A model generated the notes under the pieces. The model was not told the DNA's origin and did not search any database. It saw only the letters and a program-made list of their open reading frames with translations. Position numbers and translations under genes: made by a program. From JBOGFI01 sp050743365 (GTDB taxonomy: Bacteria > Actinomycetota > Acidimicrobiia > IMCC26256 > JACDBD01), in NCBI GenBank assembly GCA_050743365.1, contig JBOGFI010000084.1:1-8221 (forward strand): a stretch of 8,221 nt of DNA. The letters run 5' to 3'. This document shows, in pieces, positions 5,828 through 8,221 of the stretch; the first letter of the stretch is position 1, and every line of letters starts with the position of its first letter.

Positions 5828-7665
5828 ATCGGCGGGAGCTGCCAGCAGTGGCCGCGGCCGTGACGACCTCCGACGAGTGGTTGGTCCGCATCCGGGGCAC
5901 CATGGCTCGCGGCGAGTACCTGGTCGCGTTCGACGAAGCCGTCGAGGCGACCCGTGCGTACTCCGACGACGTCTCGCTCCAGTACCAGATGGTTCTCGCG
6001 CTGGCTCGGGCGGGGGCGAGCGACCAGGCGCTCGAAGCGCTCGAGTCGTCGGGCCTGGAGCCGCGGGCCGCCGGTGCCGCAGTGGGTCTGCAGGAGGACG
6101 TGGCCACGCTACGGGCTCGGCTGGCCAAGGACCGGGCGCTGACGGTCGGTGGGAAGGAGCGCCGGGCTGGGGCGCGCCGGGCGGCCGAGTTGTACGAGCT
6201 GATCTACGAGCGGTTCCACCGGCCCTACTCGTGCATCAACGCCGCCACCATGTGGCTCGTTGCCGGCGACGACACCCGCGCCGCCACGCTCGCGCGGGCG
6301 GCTCGGGCCCTGTGGGAGCAGGCCGACGTCGACGGCTCGGCCGACGCCTACTGGCAGGCGGCCACCGATGCCGAGGCTGCGCTTCACCTCGACGACTACG
6401 ACGCCGCCGGTGAGGCGCTGGAGCGCGCTGCGGGCGAGGCCGGCGGTGACCTGGCTGCCGTCGCCACGACTCGCAAGCAGCTGCTGCTGGTCTGCGAGAT
6501 CAGGGGCATCGATCCGACGGTGTTGACGGCTCTCGCCGTGCCAACGGTCATCCACTACGGAGGGCACATGGTCGCGCCGCCCGGACAGCCGGGCGGCTTC
6601 CCCGCCGAGGCGGAAGGCCGTGTCTCCGACGCCATCCGCGACCACCTCGAGTCCCAGCGGGTGGGAGTCGGCTTCGGCTCGCTCGCCTGCGGCGCCGACA
6701 TCCTCTTCGCCGAGGCGCTACTCGCGCGGGGCGCCGAGCTCCGCGTCCTCCTTCCGTTCGCGGAGGAGGAGTTCAAGCGGGTCTCGGTGGCCCGCGGCGG
6801 AGCGCGATGGACGGCGCGCTTCGACCGCTGTCTTCGCAAGGCGACTTCGGTGACCTGGGCGACCGACGGCGAGTACCTGGGCGACGACTCACTCTTCGAG
6901 TACTGCGCCCGCCTGGCCATGGGCCACGCTCTGATCAGGGCGACGTTCCTGACCGCGTCGGTCGAGCAGGTCGTGGTGTGGGACGGCCAGCGTGCGGCGG
7001 GCGATGCCGGGACGGCCGCCGACGTCGAGGCGTGGCGGGCGACCGGATGTCGAACTCACGTGATCGCGGTCGAAGGCGGCGACGAGCCGACGACCGTGGG
7101 CACGGACGGCTCCCGCGCCCCTTCGTCGGCTCGGGTGCTCCGGGCGATGCTCTTCGCCGACGTCAAGGGGTTCAGCACGCTGCCCGACTCGCGCATGGCC
7201 GCCTTCCTGGACAACGTCATGGCCCCCCTCGCCGTCACCTTGGAGGGCTTCGACGACCACATCCTCTACCGCAACACCTGGGGCGACGGGCTCTACGTCG
7301 TCCTGGACGACGTCAGCGCGGCGGCGCAGTGCGCGCTCGCGCTGCAGGACACGATGAAGAGCCTGCGCCCCGGGCGCGTCGGTCTGCCCGAGCACCTCGG
7401 GCTGCGCATCGGCGCTCACGCCGGTCCCGTGTTCGAGGCCGAAGACCCCGTGCGGCGGGAGCCCAACTTCTACGGTGTCGAGGTCACGCGCACCGCTCGC
7501 ATCCAGCCCCGCACCCCCGAGGGCGACGTCTACGTCACCGACCCCTTCGCCGCGCTCGTCGCGCTCGAAGCCGCCCACGACCTGAGCTGTCAGTACGTGG
7601 GCCACATCCCGACCGCCAAGGACTACGGCACCTTCCCGATGTACGTCCTCAAGCGGCGCGCCTGA
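5824..7665 (+). CDS. three-part signalling protein: TPR/TRAFs-binding-like region, SLOG/DprA-like domain, class III nucleotidyl cyclase
   Basis: A 613-residue soluble protein. Residues about 15-235 are helical and TPR-like; INAATMWLVAGDD (138-150) and YWQAATDAEAAL (176-187) resemble the DUF4071/TRAFs-binding pattern. Residues 240-417 look like a Rossmann-type SLOG/DprA fold: VIHYGGHM (242-249), GFGSLACGADILFAEAL (283-299) and ELRVLLPF (305-312). Residues 437-613 are a class III cyclase domain, FADVKGFS (444-451) and NTWGDGLYVV (484-493), with both metal-binding aspartates, Asp446 and Asp488, 42 residues apart. Arg559 matches the transition-state arginine. The base-selecting Lys and Asp positions are Asn484 and Asn548 (in NFYG), and the conserved catalytic Asn is Thr555. 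Product could be cAMP, cGMP, a pyrimidine cyclic nucleotide or none. The gene overlaps the ATPase–CNB gene by four bases, pointing to a joint function: ligand sensing, cyclic nucleotide synthesis and transporter control. The cyclase fold is firm; the SLOG call is moderate. Confidence 0.85.
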   Translation: MNRRELPAVAAAVTTSDEWLVRIRGTMARGEYLVAFDEAVEATRAYSDDVSLQYQMVLALARAGASDQALEALESSGLEPRAAGAAVGLQEDVATLRARLAKDRALTVGGKERRAGARRAAELYELIYERFHRPYSCINAATMWLVAGDDTRAATLARAARALWEQADVDGSADAYWQAATDAEAALHLDDYDAAGEALERAAGEAGGDLAAVATTRKQLLLVCEIRGIDPTVLTALAVPTVIHYGGHMVAPPGQPGGFPAEAEGRVSDAIRDHLESQRVGVGFGSLACGADILFAEALLARGAELRVLLPFAEEEFKRVSVARGGARWTARFDRCLRKATSVTWATDGEYLGDDSLFEYCARLAMGHALIRATFLTASVEQVVVWDGQRAAGDAGTAADVEAWRATGCRTHVIAVEGGDEPTTVGTDGSRAPSSARVLRAMLFADVKGFSTLPDSRMAAFLDNVMAPLAVTLEGFDDHILYRNTWGDGLYVVLDDVSAAAQCALALQDTMKSLRPGRVGLPEHLGLRIGAHAGPVFEAEDPVRREPNFYGVEVTRTARIQPRTPEGDVYVTDPFAALVALEAAHDLSCQYVGHIPTAKDYGTFPMYVLKRRA

Positions 7666-7681
7666 GCACGCGGGGACGCGT

Positions 7682-7698
7682 TCTGATATAGCGTCAGA
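7682..7698. promoter_or_regulatory. extended -10 candidate inside an interrupted palindrome
   Basis: This is the most AT-rich spot in the right-hand intergenic region. TGATATAGC (7684-7692) resembles an extended -10 (TGnTATAAT). It sits inside TCTGA (7682-7686) and TCAGA (7694-7698), five-base inverted arms seven bases apart, a layout suited to a dimeric repressor. It would start transcription near 7699 toward the LivG-like gene. No -35 match is seen. Confidence 0.35.
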
Positions 7699-7712
7699 TC
7701 GTGGGCCAGCCG

Positions 7713-7730
7713 GGACGGCCGACGCCGTCC
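7713..7730 (+). terminator. hairpin between cyclase and LivG-like genes
   Basis: GGACGGC (7713-7719) pairs perfectly with GCCGTCC (7724-7730) over a CGAC tetraloop. It could end the cyclase operon, 48 bases after the stop, or form part of the 5' leader of the next gene if transcription starts near 7699. No T-tract follows. Confidence 0.35.
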
Positions 7731-7843
7731 GCCGGCCGGGTGGGGACGTGCGAACGGCGGGGGGACGCGTGGCCGAGGTCCGGGTCGCAAGCGGCACCCG
7801 CGGAGCGCGGGCCGACGCTCGCTCTTCCCACCCCGGGCCGGTC

Positions 7844-8221
7844 ATGCGTCTCGATCAGGTGAGTGTGCGCTTCGGAGGCATCGCCGCCCTCGACCAGGTC
7901 AGCCTCGAGGTCGCCCCGGGCGAGGTCTGCGGCCTCATCGGCCCCAACGGGGCGGGCAAAACGACCCTGTTCGACGTGATCTCCGGGGTCCGCCGGCCCG
8001 ACGGGGGGCGGGTGTTCCTCGACGGCCGCGACGTCACCCGCTGGTCGGCCGTCCGCCGGGCCCGGTCCGGCCTCCGGCGCACGTTCCAGCGGGTGCAGAC
8101 GTACGGCTGGCTGTCGGTGGCCGACAACGTGCTGGCCGCAGTGGAGTGGGAGAGCGGCGGCGGCGGTCTCGTCGCCGACCTGGTCGCGTCGCCCACGCGC
8201 CGGCGGCGCGAGCAGCAACGG
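7844..8221 (+). CDS. livG: LivG-type branched-chain amino acid ABC transporter ATP-binding protein (runs off right edge)
   Basis: The first 126 residues of an ABC ATPase are present. RFGGIAALDQVSLEVAPGE (9-27) is the LivG-type opening. Walker A is GPNGAGKT (33-40), followed by TLFDVISGVRRPDGGRV and the Q-loop in RRTFQRVQTYGWLSVADNV (79-97), close to the RTFQ...LTVxEN pattern of LivG. LivG energises high-affinity uptake of branched-chain amino acids or related amides at the cytoplasmic membrane with LivF, LivH and LivM; in some actinomycetes such systems carry other substrates. The signature and Walker B motifs lie beyond the window. The ATG at 7844 fits family length but lacks a Shine-Dalgarno sequence. 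An in-frame GTG at 7769 behind a G-rich stretch (7759-7764) would add 25 residues, and one at 7748 would add 32. It probably starts a separate unit from the cyclase operon. Confidence 0.82.
   Translation, partial: MRLDQVSVRFGGIAALDQVSLEVAPGEVCGLIGPNGAGKTTLFDVISGVRRPDGGRVFLDGRDVTRWSAVRRARSGLRRTFQRVQTYGWLSVADNVLAAVEWESGGGGLVADLVASPTRRRREQQR

Noticed and set aside
3780..7665. Labelling the operon a Pycsar defence system
   Set aside because: The partner is a transporter, not a TIR or membrane-spanning killing effector, the CNB sits on an ATPase, and no defence genes or mobile elements lie nearby; kept only as an analogy.
6889..7845. Long minus-strand open frame opposite the cyclase domain
   Set aside because: The plus-strand cyclase motifs are unambiguous; the minus product shows no recognisable fold or ribosome binding site.
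1..8221. tRNA, rRNA, CRISPR array, insertion sequence or attachment site
   Set aside because: No cloverleaf, regular spacer-repeat pattern, transposase motif or terminal repeats were seen on either strand.

Overview
The window is very GC-rich (around 70% by eye), with GC-rich third codon positions, many GTG starts and overlapping stop/start junctions. This fits a chromosomal segment of a high-GC actinomycete (Actinomycetota, possibly an Acidimicrobiia-like lineage; the lineage is inference). There are no RNA genes, insertion sequences or CRISPR arrays. The neighbourhood looks like ordinary chromosome carrying one unusual signalling and transport operon.

Left part (1-3629): the first 170 bases hold the N-terminus, with a signal peptide, of a minus-strand exported protein that runs off the edge. 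Divergent from it is an isochorismatase-fold hydrolase homologue (247-870) in which all three catalytic-triad positions appear to be substituted. It meets tail-to-tail, with one base between stop codons, a minus-strand exported seven-unit Kelch-type beta-propeller protein (872-2113). The propeller gene diverges from a well-preserved amidase-signature enzyme (2241-3629). The divergent intergenic region carries two closely related palindromes and a leaderless-type promoter for the amidase.

Central part (3630-7665): after a structured intergenic region come three plus-strand genes joined by 1-nt and 4-nt overlaps. They encode a MacB/FtsX-type ABC permease (3780-4829), a LolD/MacB-type ATPase with a CRP-like cyclic-nucleotide-binding domain fused to its C-terminus (4829-5827), and a three-part protein with a TPR/TRAFs-binding-like helical region, a SLOG/DprA-like nucleotide-binding fold and a class III nucleotidyl cyclase domain (5824-7665). 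The simple reading is a self-contained circuit: the third protein senses a ligand and makes a cyclic nucleotide, which binds the ATPase and gates the transporter. The cyclase keeps its metal-binding aspartates and transition-state arginine but has changed base-selecting residues, so its product is uncertain. This is the most interesting system in the window.

Right edge (7666-8221): an intergenic region with a candidate extended -10 element inside an interrupted palindrome, a hairpin, and then the start of a LivG-type branched-chain amino acid ABC ATPase gene that runs off the edge.
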